From: Novosphingobium sp.
Lineage (GTDB): Bacteria; Pseudomonadota; Alphaproteobacteria; Sphingomonadales; Sphingomonadaceae
Length of the DNA: 45,662 nt
Assembly (NCBI GenBank): GCA_013822005.1
Contig: PNJT01000002.1
Coordinates: 1-45,662, forward strand
Direction: 5' to 3'
Part shown: in pieces, positions 23,820 to 31,937 of the stretch
Position numbering within the stretch: the stretch's first letter is position 1
How the letters are laid out: every line of letters begins with the position of its first letter
Translations under genes and position numbers: made by a program
Notes under the pieces: model-generated
Told to the model about the DNA's origin: nothing
The model's input: the letters and a program-made list of their open reading frames with translations, nothing else
The model's database searches: none

Positions 23820-24635
23820 CTACTGATCGGCTTGCTGTTGTTCAACCGCCAGGCGGACTTCGAGCACACTATCCCCAGATCCGTAGCGCATGCCGGTAAC
23901 CGGCGCGGCCTCGCGGTAGTCGCGGCCCGTGGCGACGCGGACATAGCGTTCGTCGGGGCTGATCCCATTGGAGACATCGAAACCGACCCAGCCCAGCCCA
24001 TCGACGTGGGCTTCGGCCCAGGCGTGGGTGGCTTCCTGCTCAATCTGGTCGTTCATCATCAGGTAGCCCGAGACATAGCGCGCCGGCACCCCGGCGGCGC
24101 GGGCCGCGCCGATGAAGATGTGGGCGTGGTCCTGGCAGACCCCCATGCCCAGCGCCGCGGCTTCCTCGGCGCTGGTGTGGACCTGGGTTTCGCCGGGGGC
24201 ATAGCGCACCGCTTCGAGCACCAGCACCGACAGGCGGTGGAGCATCGGCAAGGTCTCCCCGCGCGGAACATCCAGCCCTGACATGATCGCGCGCATCCGT
24301 GGCCCCGGCCGGGTCATCGCCGACTGGGCGAGGAAGGCCCACATCGGCATATGCCCCGAATGGTGCCCGATGATCCCCGCATTGTCGGCGGTGGCGATCC
24401 GCCCCTCGCAGTGCACCTCAAGCGAGCGCGCACCCGGTTCGACCGAGACCAGCACGGTGCGGTTGTGGTTGTGATCGTCGTATTCGACTTCGGCCCGCGC
24501 CCCGCTGAAGCGCATCTGCCAGTCGAGCACTTTCTGCCCCTGGGTGTTCTTGGGCGTCAGCCGCAGCCGCTGCAGCCCGTGCGCGACGGGGGCGGAGAAT
24601 TCATAACGGGTGGTATGTTCGATCCTGAGCCGCAT
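23820..24635 (-). CDS. Transglutaminase-family cysteine protease of the Anbu cassette
   Basis: The 271-residue protein has the bacterial transglutaminase N-terminal beta domain (MRLRIEHTTRYEFSAPVAHG) followed by a transglutaminase-like core. The triad residues are Cys167 in GMGVCQDHAHI, His204 in ATHAWAEAH and Asp220 in LGWVGFDVSNG. Members linked to alpha-E and ATP-grasp genes are thought to be peptidases or amidases of a predicted peptide-modification pathway rather than cross-linking enzymes. It has no signal peptide and so acts in the cytoplasm. An inverted-repeat element separates it from the alpha-E gene upstream. Confidence 0.94.
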   Translation of the reverse strand: MRLRIEHTTRYEFSAPVAHGLQRLRLTPKNTQGQKVLDWQMRFSGARAEVEYDDHNHNRTVLVSVEPGARSLEVHCEGRIATADNAGIIGHHSGHMPMWAFLAQSAMTRPGPRMRAIMSGLDVPRGETLPMLHRLSVLVLEAVRYAPGETQVHTSAEEAAALGMGVCQDHAHIFIGAARAAGVPARYVSGYLMMNDQIEQEATHAWAEAHVDGLGWVGFDVSNGISPDERYVRVATGRDYREAAPVTGMRYGSGDSVLEVRLAVEQQQADQ

Positions 24636-24654
24636 CAGATAGAAACCACTTCAA

Positions 24655-24773
24655 AATCCTCCCCCTCTGGGGGAGGTGGCCCGCTGCAAGCGGGTCGGTG
24701 GGGGCCTGTCGCCAGCACACACGCCCCCACCGTCAGCGCTTCGCGCTGCCACCTCCCCCAGAGGGAGAGGATT
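24655..24773. repeat. Inverted-repeat element with cctccccctctgggggagg ends
   Basis: The 25-base ends (24655-24679 and 24749-24773) are complementary with one mismatch. Inside are nested pairs: cggtggggg/cccccaccg, and two small hairpins (cccgctgcaagcggg and cagcgcttcgcgctg), giving a cloverleaf-like shape. It sits in the gap between the alpha-E and transglutaminase genes of the Anbu cassette. Confidence 0.92.
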
Positions 24774-24785
24774 GGGAGTGAAGCA

Positions 24786-25733
24786 TCACGCATAGAACCG
24801 GTAATCGAGTTCGACCGCCTGGGCGACCTGCTGGTTGGCCTTGATGAAGGCCTGGATGAATTCGTGCAGCCCGCTTTCGAACACCTGTTCGATCGTGGTG
24901 TGGTGGAATTGGGTGCTGAGGCTGCGCAGCAGCTCATGCGCCTCGGTCTCATGCCCGTATTCGTGCGCCAGGCCGAACAGGTTGGAGCGCAGCTTGTCGA
25001 CACAGAAGTGCAAGGACCGCGGGAAGCGCTGGTCGAGCAGCAGGAATTCGGCGATCCCCCTGGGGTCGATCGATCCGGCGTTGAGCCAGCGGTAGGCGCG
25101 TTCCCCTGCGACCGAGCGCAGCACGCTCTCCCACTGGACATTGTCGAGGCTCGACCCGACCCAGGCCAGCGAGGGCAGCAGCACATAGTACTTCACGTCG
25201 AGGATCCGTGCGGTGCTGTCGCCGCGTTCGATGAACGTCCCGATCCGGGTGAAATTGTAGTTCTCGTTGCGCAGCATGGTGCCATCGAAAGTGCCGCGCA
25301 CTTGCGTCGCCTGGCGGCGGATCGCAGCGAGCACCTGGCCCAGCGCACCCTCGCGCACCGGCCGGGCGAGCGCATCCTTGAGCACCATCCAGGCTTCGTT
25401 GATCGCTTCCCAGACCTCGCGGGTCAGCGCGGTGCGGACCGAGCGGGCATTGGTCCGCGCGGCCTCGATCTGGGCCAGCACGGATCCGGGATTGGCCTTG
25501 TCGCGCAGCAGGTAGTTCCACACCCGTTCGCCGGCATAGTCGGGGCCATAGGCGGCCTCGAATGCCTTGGCCTGGCCCAGCGTGGTGATCACCGACTTCC
25601 ACTCTTCCTGCGCCATCGAGGCATCGCGGGTCAGCGCCATGCGGAAGCCCGCCCCGATCAGCCGCGCGGTATTCTCCGCACGTTCAAGGTAGCGGGCCAT
25701 CCAGTAGGCCCCATTGGCGGTCCGGCCTAACAC
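24786..25733 (-). CDS. Alpha-E domain protein (DUF403) of the Anbu cassette
   Basis: The 315-residue product is the all-helical alpha-E family (formerly DUF403). It begins MLGRTANGAYWMARYLERAE, with the conserved YLERAENTARL, then ALTREVWEAINEAWMVLKDA and FIERGDSTARILDVKYYVLL, and ends with VAQAVELDYRFYA. The family is found almost only beside circularly permuted ATP-grasp and transglutaminase genes, and is thought to bind or present the modified peptide; no activity is proven. The start is GTG at 25733. A 30-bp hairpin lies just upstream, between it and the ATP-grasp gene, and a second palindromic element lies after it. Confidence 0.95.
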   Translation of the reverse strand: MLGRTANGAYWMARYLERAENTARLIGAGFRMALTRDASMAQEEWKSVITTLGQAKAFEAAYGPDYAGERVWNYLLRDKANPGSVLAQIEAARTNARSVRTALTREVWEAINEAWMVLKDALARPVREGALGQVLAAIRRQATQVRGTFDGTMLRNENYNFTRIGTFIERGDSTARILDVKYYVLLPSLAWVGSSLDNVQWESVLRSVAGERAYRWLNAGSIDPRGIAEFLLLDQRFPRSLHFCVDKLRSNLFGLAHEYGHETEAHELLRSLSTQFHHTTIEQVFESGLHEFIQAFIKANQQVAQAVELDYRFYA

Positions 25734-25752
25734 TGCAGGTGATTCCCATTAT

Positions 25753-25820
25753 TCCGTTCGTGTCGAGCGAAGTCGAGACACCGCGCGCAAGGTGTCTCGA
25801 CTTCGCTCGACACGAACGGA
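25753..25820. repeat. Perfect 30-bp hairpin between ATP-grasp and alpha-E genes
   Basis: Arms at 25753-25782 and 25791-25820 are exact reverse complements over 30 bases with an 8-base loop (core tcgagcgaagtcgagacacc). It starts 25 bases after the ATP-grasp stop and ends 19 bases before the alpha-E GTG. In the mRNA it would be a very stable stem. Confidence 0.95.
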
Positions 25821-25845
25821 GTTTCGTTGAAAGACAAAGCCACCA

Positions 25846-27273
25846 TCAGTCCTCCAGCACCCAGCTGTCCTTGGTGCCCCCGCCTTGCGACGAGTTGACC
25901 ACCAGGCTGCCCTGCTTGAGCGCCACCCGGGTCAGCCCTCCGGGCGTGATGTCGATCCCCTTGGGCGAGACCAGCACGAACGGACGCAAGTCGACATGGC
26001 GCGGGGCCAGGCCGCTCTTGGCGAAGATCGGCACGGTTGAGAGCGCCAGCGTGGGCTGGGCGATATAATTGTCCGGCTTGGCGCGCAGCTTTTGCGCAAA
26101 GGCCTCGACATCCTTCTTGGAACTGGTCGGCCCGATCAGCATGCCATAGCCGCCTGAACCGTGAACTTCCTTGACCACCATCTCCGCCAGATGTTCCAGC
26201 ACATGGGCCAGGCTGTCCTTCTCGCTGCAGCGCCAGGTCGGCACGTTGGCCAGGATCGGCTTCTCGCCGGTGTAGAATTCGATAATCTCGGGCATGAACG
26301 AATAGATCGCCTTGTCGTCGGCGATCCCGGTGCCCGGCGCATTGGCGATAGTGATCCCCCCGGCGCGGTAAATGTCCATGATCCCCGGCACGCCCAGCTT
26401 TGAGGCGGGATTGAAGCTCAGCGGATCGAGGTAATCGTCATCGACCCGGCGATAGAGCACGTCGATCGGCTGATAGCCCTGCGTGGTGCGCATCGCGACA
26501 CGCCCATCGACCACGCGCAGGTCGCTGCCTTCGACCAGTTCGGCACCCATCTGGTCGGCCAGGAAGGCATGTTCGAAATAGGCCGAATTGTAGATCCCCG
26601 GCGTCAGCACCGCCACGGTCGGGCGCTCGCCTGCGCAGGCCGGGGCGCAAGCGGCGAGGCTCTTGGCGAGGCGCCGCGGATAGTCCGAAACCGGGCGCAC
26701 TTTCACTTTGGTGAACAGCTCCGGGAACATCGCCATCATCGTTTCGCGGTTTTCGAGCATGTAGGACACGCCCGAAGGGGTGCGGGCGTTATCCTCCAGC
26801 ACCATGAATTCGTCCGGCCCGGTGCGGACCAGATCGATCCCGACAATGTGGGTATAGACCCCGCCCGGCACCGCCATGCCCAGCATCTGCGGCAGGAAGG
26901 CCGCGTTGTCGGCAATCAGCCGCTGCGGCACGCGTCCGGCGCGGACGATCTCCTGGCGGTGGTAGATATCGTGGAGGAACGCGTTGAGCGCGGTCACCCG
27001 CTGCTCGATCCCTTTGACCAGCTTGCGCCATTCATGCGCCGAAATGATCCGCGGCACCATGTCGAACGGGATCAGCCGTTCCTCGCCCGCGTCGTCGCCA
27101 TAGACGTTGAAAGTGATCCCGGTGCGGCGGAAAAAGCTTTCGGCCTCAATCCCCTTGCGGCGCAGCGAGGCCGCGTCCTGGCCGTGCAGCCACTCACGGT
27201 AGCCGGCATAGGCCGGACGCACGCTGCCATCTTCGGCGAACATCTCGTCAAAGCACAGCGGCGAGTGATTCAT
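25846..27273 (-). CDS. Circularly permuted type 2 ATP-grasp protein of the Anbu cassette
   Basis: From the ATG at 27273 (gggaag site upstream) the product has 475 residues. It matches the circularly permuted ATP-grasp family (DUF404/DUF407 type): FFRRTGITFNVYGDD, then LIPFDMVPRIISAHEW, MVLEDNARTPSGVSYMLENR, and ANAPGTGIADDKAIY. Near the end, VVKEVHGSGGYGMLIGP is the nucleotide-binding Lys/Gly-rich strand. Such enzymes are predicted carboxylate-amine ligases that use ATP to form amide or peptide bonds. The gene heads the four-gene cassette, so the promoter should lie upstream of 27273. The open frame further upstream adds only a basic low-complexity stretch. Confidence 0.95.
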   Translation of the reverse strand: MNHSPLCFDEMFAEDGSVRPAYAGYREWLHGQDAASLRRKGIEAESFFRRTGITFNVYGDDAGEERLIPFDMVPRIISAHEWRKLVKGIEQRVTALNAFLHDIYHRQEIVRAGRVPQRLIADNAAFLPQMLGMAVPGGVYTHIVGIDLVRTGPDEFMVLEDNARTPSGVSYMLENRETMMAMFPELFTKVKVRPVSDYPRRLAKSLAACAPACAGERPTVAVLTPGIYNSAYFEHAFLADQMGAELVEGSDLRVVDGRVAMRTTQGYQPIDVLYRRVDDDYLDPLSFNPASKLGVPGIMDIYRAGGITIANAPGTGIADDKAIYSFMPEIIEFYTGEKPILANVPTWRCSEKDSLAHVLEHLAEMVVKEVHGSGGYGMLIGPTSSKKDVEAFAQKLRAKPDNYIAQPTLALSTVPIFAKSGLAPRHVDLRPFVLVSPKGIDITPGGLTRVALKQGSLVVNSSQGGGTKDSWVLED

Positions 27274-27360
27274 GCGTCCGCTTCCCTTCCCCGCCATGAC
27301 TGCCGCAAGACGGGGAATAGTCAAGCACTTGCTGCACTTGCGAAAGGAATGACCCCTCCG

Positions 27361-28329
27361 CTACTTCGAATAGACCCGCCCCGATTGCGCCAGCCGCTGC
27401 CGCGCGGTGTTGACCGGGACGGCGATGGCGGTGCCCGGGTCATAGGTCTTGCCCACCCCGGCGCTGCCTTGCGGGACCCAGATCTCGACCCAGGTGTTGC
27501 TGTAGCCGTTGGGCTTGTAGCGAACCCAGAAGCCATCGGGATGCTTGGACCAGCGGGTCGCGGGAACATCGATGCTGCCCTCGCCGCGCGGGGCCATGCC
27601 GCCCAGCACCGCGACGCGTTCGATATCGGCGTAGCTGGAGCCCGGCGTGGTCAGCAGCCCGCGCATCCGGCTTTCCGCTTCGATCACGGTGCGGACCGGG
27701 CCGGGCAGGCCGCCGGTGACCGAGGCCAGCTGCGGGCTGGTCAGCACGCCCAGCGCCGAACGGTTGAGCGAGGCGAGCTGTTTCTTGCTGAGTAGCCGGG
27801 CCGCAACGCCTTTCAGCCGGGTGTCGAGGTTCTCAAACTTGGCGCGGGCCACGATCGCCCAGAGCAGCAGCTGGATATCGTGCTGGGGAATGTCCGGGTG
27901 GGCCACCGAATTCTGGAGGATCGAAGTCACCGCCTCCCTGGCCGAGCCCTTGACCGGCCCCAGCAGGTAGCCATCGCCCCCGCCCGGCCCATAGGTCCCG
28001 GCGTGCAGACAATAGCTTTGCGCATGCATCCGGTAGTAGCCCGGCGCCAGCACAAACCCGCCCGTGGCGCTGCGCGGCAGGCTGGTGAGATCGCGCACTG
28101 CCATCGGCGGGGTCAGCCGGTCAGTCGCAGGATCGCCCCAGATCGCGTCCTTGATGTTGGTCGAAATCGGCGCAGGTCCGCTCAGCAGATTGGGCACCCC
28201 GGGAGCCTTGACCGGCAAGGCCTTCACCACCGATCCGATTCCGCCGAACTGGGCCTGGGCCGTGGTAGCGATCAGCGCTCCGCCGGACAGGACCAGCGCG
28301 AGCGGAAGCAGAGCTTTGAAGGGTTTCAT
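27361..28329 (-). CDS. Exported protein of unknown function
   Basis: The 322-residue protein begins with a signal peptide (MKPFKALLPLALVLSGGALI, cleavage near TAQAQ), so it is exported. The mature part holds GGFVLAPGYYRMHAQSYCLH followed by AGTYGPGGGDGYLLGPVKG, a helical middle (HDIQLLLWAIVARAKFENLD, KKQLASLNRSALGVLTSPQL), and a C-terminal region rich in Trp and Tyr (WSKHPDGFWVRYKPNGYSNT, then WVEIWVP). No enzymatic motif is evident and I recognise no family. It is downstream of the dimethylargininase gene (75-base gap) and upstream of the Anbu cassette on the same strand, but its link to either is unproven. Confidence 0.7.
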   Translation of the reverse strand: MKPFKALLPLALVLSGGALIATTAQAQFGGIGSVVKALPVKAPGVPNLLSGPAPISTNIKDAIWGDPATDRLTPPMAVRDLTSLPRSATGGFVLAPGYYRMHAQSYCLHAGTYGPGGGDGYLLGPVKGSAREAVTSILQNSVAHPDIPQHDIQLLLWAIVARAKFENLDTRLKGVAARLLSKKQLASLNRSALGVLTSPQLASVTGGLPGPVRTVIEAESRMRGLLTTPGSSYADIERVAVLGGMAPRGEGSIDVPATRWSKHPDGFWVRYKPNGYSNTWVEIWVPQGSAGVGKTYDPGTAIAVPVNTARQRLAQSGRVYSK

Positions 28330-28404
28330 CGCGTGACCTTTCGAATGGGCATTCCTTGCGGCCAGACTAGACCCGGTGCCGGGCCTTTGTCTTGGCAGAA
28401 AACG

Positions 28405-29196
28405 TCACTTGCTCTCCGCGCGCCAGCGCAGTGACATGCAGGTAAAGCCCGCATCGATCATTGCGATCGCCGCATTGGGGATCGGCACAACCTTGGCGCC
28501 GTATCCGTCCAGCAGCTCGATCAGCCGCGGATAGCCCGCCCCGACCAGCAAGTGATCGCGCAGACGCAGCACATTGGCCCCGCCTTCCTCGCCCTCGGGC
28601 ACTTCAATCACGCGGTACTGCGCAAAGATCCCGCTTTGCACCAATGGCCGGGTGGCGAGCACGCTCTCCTCGTCGATCAGCGAGCTGGCGGTCTTGAGGT
28701 GCAGCACTTCGCTCGGCGTTTCGGCCACGCCCCCTGCGATCCCCAGCTGGTCGAGCAGGCCGATCAACACTTCGGCCCCGCGCCGGTCGGTGCGGGCAGA
28801 GAGGCCGACGTAGGCCCTGTCGGGCATCACCAGCACGTCGCCGCCATCGGCATAGCCCTCGGTCTGTTCCAGCAAGACCGGGAATCGCGCGGCCAATTCA
28901 ACGCGCAGGAACTGCCCTTCGGCCTCGCGGCTGGGCGCGCCGGGGCGCAGCAGCACCGCGCCCTGGGTGAAGACCAGCGCCGGATCCTCGACAAAGATCG
29001 CGTCGGGATAGTCTTCCAGCGGGGCCAGCTCGGTCACGTCCAGCCCGGCTGCGCGCAGCGCGGCCAGATAGCCGGCATGCTCGGCCAGCACGTCGTCCAA
29101 CGAAGGATCGGCCCCGCCCCCTGCGCGCAGGCCCTTGACCACGCTGGTGCCGGGACGCCGGGCAATTGCATGGGTGAAATCGAAGATACGGCTCAT
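28405..29196 (-). CDS. Dimethylargininase / arginine-deiminase-family amidinotransferase-fold enzyme
   Basis: The ATG at 29196 gives 263 residues, the size of NG,NG-dimethylarginine dimethylaminohydrolase (DDAH). The pentein-fold signatures are present: LEDYPDAIFVEDPALVF (60-76), YADGGDVLVM with Asp120, LHLKTASSLID with His166, and the C-terminal catalytic Cys253 in DAGFTCMSLR. DDAH hydrolyses methylated arginine to citrulline and methylamines; a related activity on free arginine or ornithine derivatives cannot be excluded. The substrate is unproven because no arginine-catabolic genes are adjacent. It follows the GlsB-type gene on the same strand after about 60 bases. Confidence 0.9.
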   Translation of the reverse strand: MSRIFDFTHAIARRPGTSVVKGLRAGGGADPSLDDVLAEHAGYLAALRAAGLDVTELAPLEDYPDAIFVEDPALVFTQGAVLLRPGAPSREAEGQFLRVELAARFPVLLEQTEGYADGGDVLVMPDRAYVGLSARTDRRGAEVLIGLLDQLGIAGGVAETPSEVLHLKTASSLIDEESVLATRPLVQSGIFAQYRVIEVPEGEEGGANVLRLRDHLLVGAGYPRLIELLDGYGAKVVPIPNAAIAMIDAGFTCMSLRWRAESK

Positions 29197-29257
29197 TGTG
29201 TCCTCAAGCGAAAGGGCGAGGCGCGCGCCCCGCCCTCTTGCACTATTCGGCAATCAA

Positions 29258-29512
29258 TCAGAGCTGAAGTCCGAACATCTTGGCGAGGAAAATCGTTACC
29301 ATCGCGCCGACAACCGACATCAGGAAACCGGCAGGCTTGAGCTGGGTCCCCGGCTCCTTGTCCATCATCGAACTGACGAAGCCGGCCCCGAATGAGCCAA
29401 CCAGGCCAACCACCATGGTCATCAGCCAGCTGTTGCCGTTGTCACCGATGTAAAACAGCTTTGCCAGTGCGCCCGCAATCAGGCCCATCGCTGCCATGCT
29501 GAGATATTTCAT
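29258..29512 (-). CDS. GlsB/YeaQ/YmgE-family small membrane protein
   Basis: The 84-residue product has three hydrophobic segments (MGLIAGALAKLFYI; TMVVGLVGSFGAGFVSSMM; GFLMSVVGAMVTIFLAKMF) separated by short polar loops. The Gly-rich GLIAGALAK and GLVGSFGAGF fit the transglycosylase-associated/GlsB family. Members are small inner-membrane proteins linked to stress responses; the mechanism is unknown. It follows the DUF3617 lipoprotein gene by 94 bases and precedes the dimethylargininase gene. Confidence 0.88.
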   Translation of the reverse strand: MKYLSMAAMGLIAGALAKLFYIGDNGNSWLMTMVVGLVGSFGAGFVSSMMDKEPGTQLKPAGFLMSVVGAMVTIFLAKMFGLQL

Positions 29513-29606
29513 TGTGCTTCCCCTTCAGGTCAGGCCACGCATTCCTGCGCGGGCTGGTGCGAAGGCACACCAGTCAGCCTGGTTAGTCAAGCGAAACCAC
29601 AGGAAC

Positions 29607-30140
29607 CTACTTGACGCAGTCGCCGGTCCGCTCCATGGTAATGGTCTGTTCCACATGCGTTTTCTGGCCGCCCGGCCCAGCCATGTCGCCCGTGGCCGTG
29701 ATCAAGGATCCGGTCGGAGAATAAGTGCCGTGCGAGGTGCTGCGGATCTTCATGCCCTCGCTGTCGCAGACCATCACGCTATCGACCGTGCCGCCCCAGG
29801 CTTCGAACTTCTCGAACTGGCATTTGCCCTTGGCCATGTTCTCTTTCATCGCCTCGGTGCCCATCGCGGCCTTTTCGGGCGACATGCAGTAAGTCATCTC
29901 GATCGGCTTGCCCATCGCGCCCTTCATCCGCTCCAGCGCGGCGGCGGGAACGCCGGGAATGTCGAACTTGTTGATCTTGATCGTGGTACGGTACTGACCG
30001 GGCTGGAACTGGAACGCCACTTCGGCGGCACTCTTGCCCGGTTCGACCGACTGGACCGGCGCGGAGCTGTCGGAACCCGATTGCCCGCAGGCGGCCAGGG
30101 CGAAAGACGAAAGGGCAAGCAAGGCGATGGTTGTGCGCAT
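29607..30140 (-). CDS. DUF3617-family lipoprotein
   Basis: From the ATG at 30140 the product has 177 residues. MRTTIALLALSSFALAACGQ is a lipoprotein signal with lipobox LAAC. The mature protein contains FQPGQYRTTIKINKFDIPGV, YCMSPEKAA, KCQFEKFEAWGGTVDSVMVC and GTYSPTGSLITATGDMAGPG, the pattern of the DUF3617 family (a periplasmic beta-barrel-like protein with paired cysteines). The function is unknown. The reading upstream of 30140 adds ten residues without a signal and is not favoured. Confidence 0.86.
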   Translation of the reverse strand: MRTTIALLALSSFALAACGQSGSDSSAPVQSVEPGKSAAEVAFQFQPGQYRTTIKINKFDIPGVPAAALERMKGAMGKPIEMTYCMSPEKAAMGTEAMKENMAKGKCQFEKFEAWGGTVDSVMVCDSEGMKIRSTSHGTYSPTGSLITATGDMAGPGGQKTHVEQTITMERTGDCVK

Positions 30141-30205
30141 GACAGGTGGCTCCCACAGCGGCGGGACCACTGCCCCGCACCGCTCGCCACTTTATCAAGC
30201 GCCGG

Positions 30206-30436
30206 TCAGGCCGCAAGCCGCAGCTTGCCCGGCAGTTCGCGCAGCCGCTCGGGCCGGACCACCACCATTTCGCCCGCGCCCATGATCAGGCCCAGCGAAT
30301 CGATTCGGCAGCCGCCTTCGGAAATGTCCGAAATCATCACGTGATCAACGAAGCCGGAGCGTGAACGGCAGCGGACCGGAAGCACCAGTTGCAGCCGGTT
30401 GGTCCGGCGCAGCATGCGCACATTGTCGCGGTTCAT
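30206..30436 (-). CDS. PilZ-domain protein
   Basis: The most likely start is the ATG at 30436, with GGAGG 5 bases upstream, giving 76 residues; an earlier ATG at 30457 is possible. The sequence is nearly all PilZ domain: RRTNR (10-14) matches the RxxxR motif and DISEGGCRID (about 38-47) matches D/NxSxxG. These bind cyclic di-GMP, so the protein is a likely small c-di-GMP receptor in the cytoplasm. It is short for the family and its target is unknown. It diverges from the acyl-CoA dehydrogenase genes. Confidence 0.85.
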   Translation of the reverse strand: MNRDNVRMLRRTNRLQLVLPVRCRSRSGFVDHVMISDISEGGCRIDSLGLIMGAGEMVVVRPERLRELPGKLRLAA

Positions 30437-30617
30437 CGCTTCCTCCATCGGTGGCATTCCGCCTTGCCGTAGGGTCACACGGCAGGCCCGATGGATAACG
30501 ACTGAGTTACCCGTGGGATGAAGGGTGCCGCTCTCGGGTTTCAGCTTGAAACCGAAGCTTGCGATGTGCGCAAACCTGCGCCAGTCTGCGCGCAACAGAC
30601 ATTTTTGGAGAGCTGCC

Positions 30618-31835
30618 ATGGACCTTGATTTCAGCGCAGAAGACCTCGCTTTCCGTGACGAGGTACGCACCTTCATTGCCGAGAATTACCCCGAAGAGCT
30701 GCGCGGCAAACAGGACGAGGGCGAAGAACTGGGCAAGGAAGATTTCCTCGCCTGGCACAAGGTGCTGGCCAAGAAAGGCTGGGTCGCCCCGGCCTGGCCG
30801 GTCGAATACGGCGGCACCGGCTGGACCCAGACCCAGCGCTACATCTGGTCGGAAGAGACCGCGCGGGCCGATTGCATCCGCCTGCTGCCCTTTGGTCTCT
30901 CGATGGTCGGGCCGGTGATCTACACCTTCGGTACCCCCGAACAGAAGGCCCACTTCCTGCCCCGGATCCTGTCAGGCGAGGATTGGTGGTGCCAGGGCTA
31001 TTCCGAACCCGGCTCGGGCAGCGACCTCGCGAGCCTGCGCACCAAGGCCGAGCGCGCCACAGACTCTGGGGGCGACCACTACGTCGTCAACGGCCAGAAG
31101 ACCTGGACCACGCTGGCCCAGCATGCCGACTGGGGCTTTTTCCTGGTCCGCACCGATCCCGACGCCAAGATGCAGGAAGGGATTTCGTTCCTGCTGATCG
31201 ACATGAAGAGCCCGGGGATCGAGGTCCGCCCGATCATAACGCTGGGCGGAGAGCACGAGGTCAACGAAGTGTTCCTCGACAATGTCCGCGTGCCGGTCAG
31301 CAACCGCGTGTTTGAAGAGAACAAGGGCTGGACCTGCGCCAAGTTCCTGCTTGCCCACGAACGCGTCGGGATTGCCGGGGTGGCAAGCTCGAAGCGTTCG
31401 ATCGAGCGGATCAAGGACATCGCCAAGACCGAGATGGACGGCGACAAGGCGCTGCTCGCCAACCCCTTCTTCAAGCGCAAGGTGGCCGAGCTGGAGATCG
31501 ACCTGGCCGCGCTCGAATATACCGAGCTGCGCACGCTGGCCGGAATGGCCGCGGGCCGCGGGCCGGGGCCGGAAAGCTCGGTGCTCAAGATCAAGGGCAG
31601 CGAAATCCAGCAGCGGCTGACCGAACTGACGCTGGAAATGGCCGGCCACTATGGCGCGCCCTATTTCCGCGGCTTTGGCGCCAAAGAACCTTGGGGCGAC
31701 AATGAGCATCCGATCGGCCCGGCCTGGGCCAACCGCGCCGCGCCGACCTATTACAACGCCCGCAAGACCACGATTTACGGCGGATCGAACGAGATCCAGC
31801 GCAACGTGATCGCCAAGATGGTTCTTGGGCTGTGA
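30618..31835 (+). CDS. Acyl-CoA dehydrogenase, catalytic subunit of a two-gene pair
   Basis: The 405-residue flavoprotein oxidises an acyl-CoA to the 2,3-enoyl-CoA and passes electrons to ETF. Standard motifs are WCQGYSEPGSGSDLASL (124-140) and the FAD region near YGGSNEIQRNVIA at the end. The Glu normally found in the late IYEGT motif is Gly here (TIYGGSNE), but Glu248 in AHERVGIAG occupies the alternative catalytic position used by isovaleryl-CoA and steroid-pathway FadE enzymes. A ggagag site precedes the ATG. The next gene is a second, apparently non-catalytic ACAD, which suggests a heterotetramer of the pimeloyl-CoA or cholesterol side-chain type. Confidence 0.94.
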   Translation: MDLDFSAEDLAFRDEVRTFIAENYPEELRGKQDEGEELGKEDFLAWHKVLAKKGWVAPAWPVEYGGTGWTQTQRYIWSEETARADCIRLLPFGLSMVGPVIYTFGTPEQKAHFLPRILSGEDWWCQGYSEPGSGSDLASLRTKAERATDSGGDHYVVNGQKTWTTLAQHADWGFFLVRTDPDAKMQEGISFLLIDMKSPGIEVRPIITLGGEHEVNEVFLDNVRVPVSNRVFEENKGWTCAKFLLAHERVGIAGVASSKRSIERIKDIAKTEMDGDKALLANPFFKRKVAELEIDLAALEYTELRTLAGMAAGRGPGPESSVLKIKGSEIQQRLTELTLEMAGHYGAPYFRGFGAKEPWGDNEHPIGPAWANRAAPTYYNARKTTIYGGSNEIQRNVIAKMVLGL

Positions 31836-31923
31836 AAGTAGGGACAGTCCCTACTTTTCATTCACGCGCGAGCCGCCAACAACAATCAACCGAAACCGAA
31901 AAGTAGGGACTGTCCCTACTTTC
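31834..31923. repeat. Inverted repeat with tagggac-gtccct arms, copy 2 (acyl-CoA dehydrogenase gap)
   Basis: The left arm (31834-31858) and right arm (31898-31923) each contain aagtagggac and its complement, separated by 39 bases. The first acyl-CoA dehydrogenase stop codon overlaps the left end. The arms match those at 20851-20928. Confidence 0.92.
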
Positions 31924-31937
31924 TGGAGACTTACGAG

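Noticed and set aside
3809..27273. Insertion sequences
   Set aside because: Inverted repeats are common, but no transposase gene or target duplication was seen with any of them.
28345..28404. Hairpin cccggtgccggg after the dimethylargininase gene as a terminator
   Set aside because: The stem is short and no T-run follows on the minus strand, so termination is not supported.
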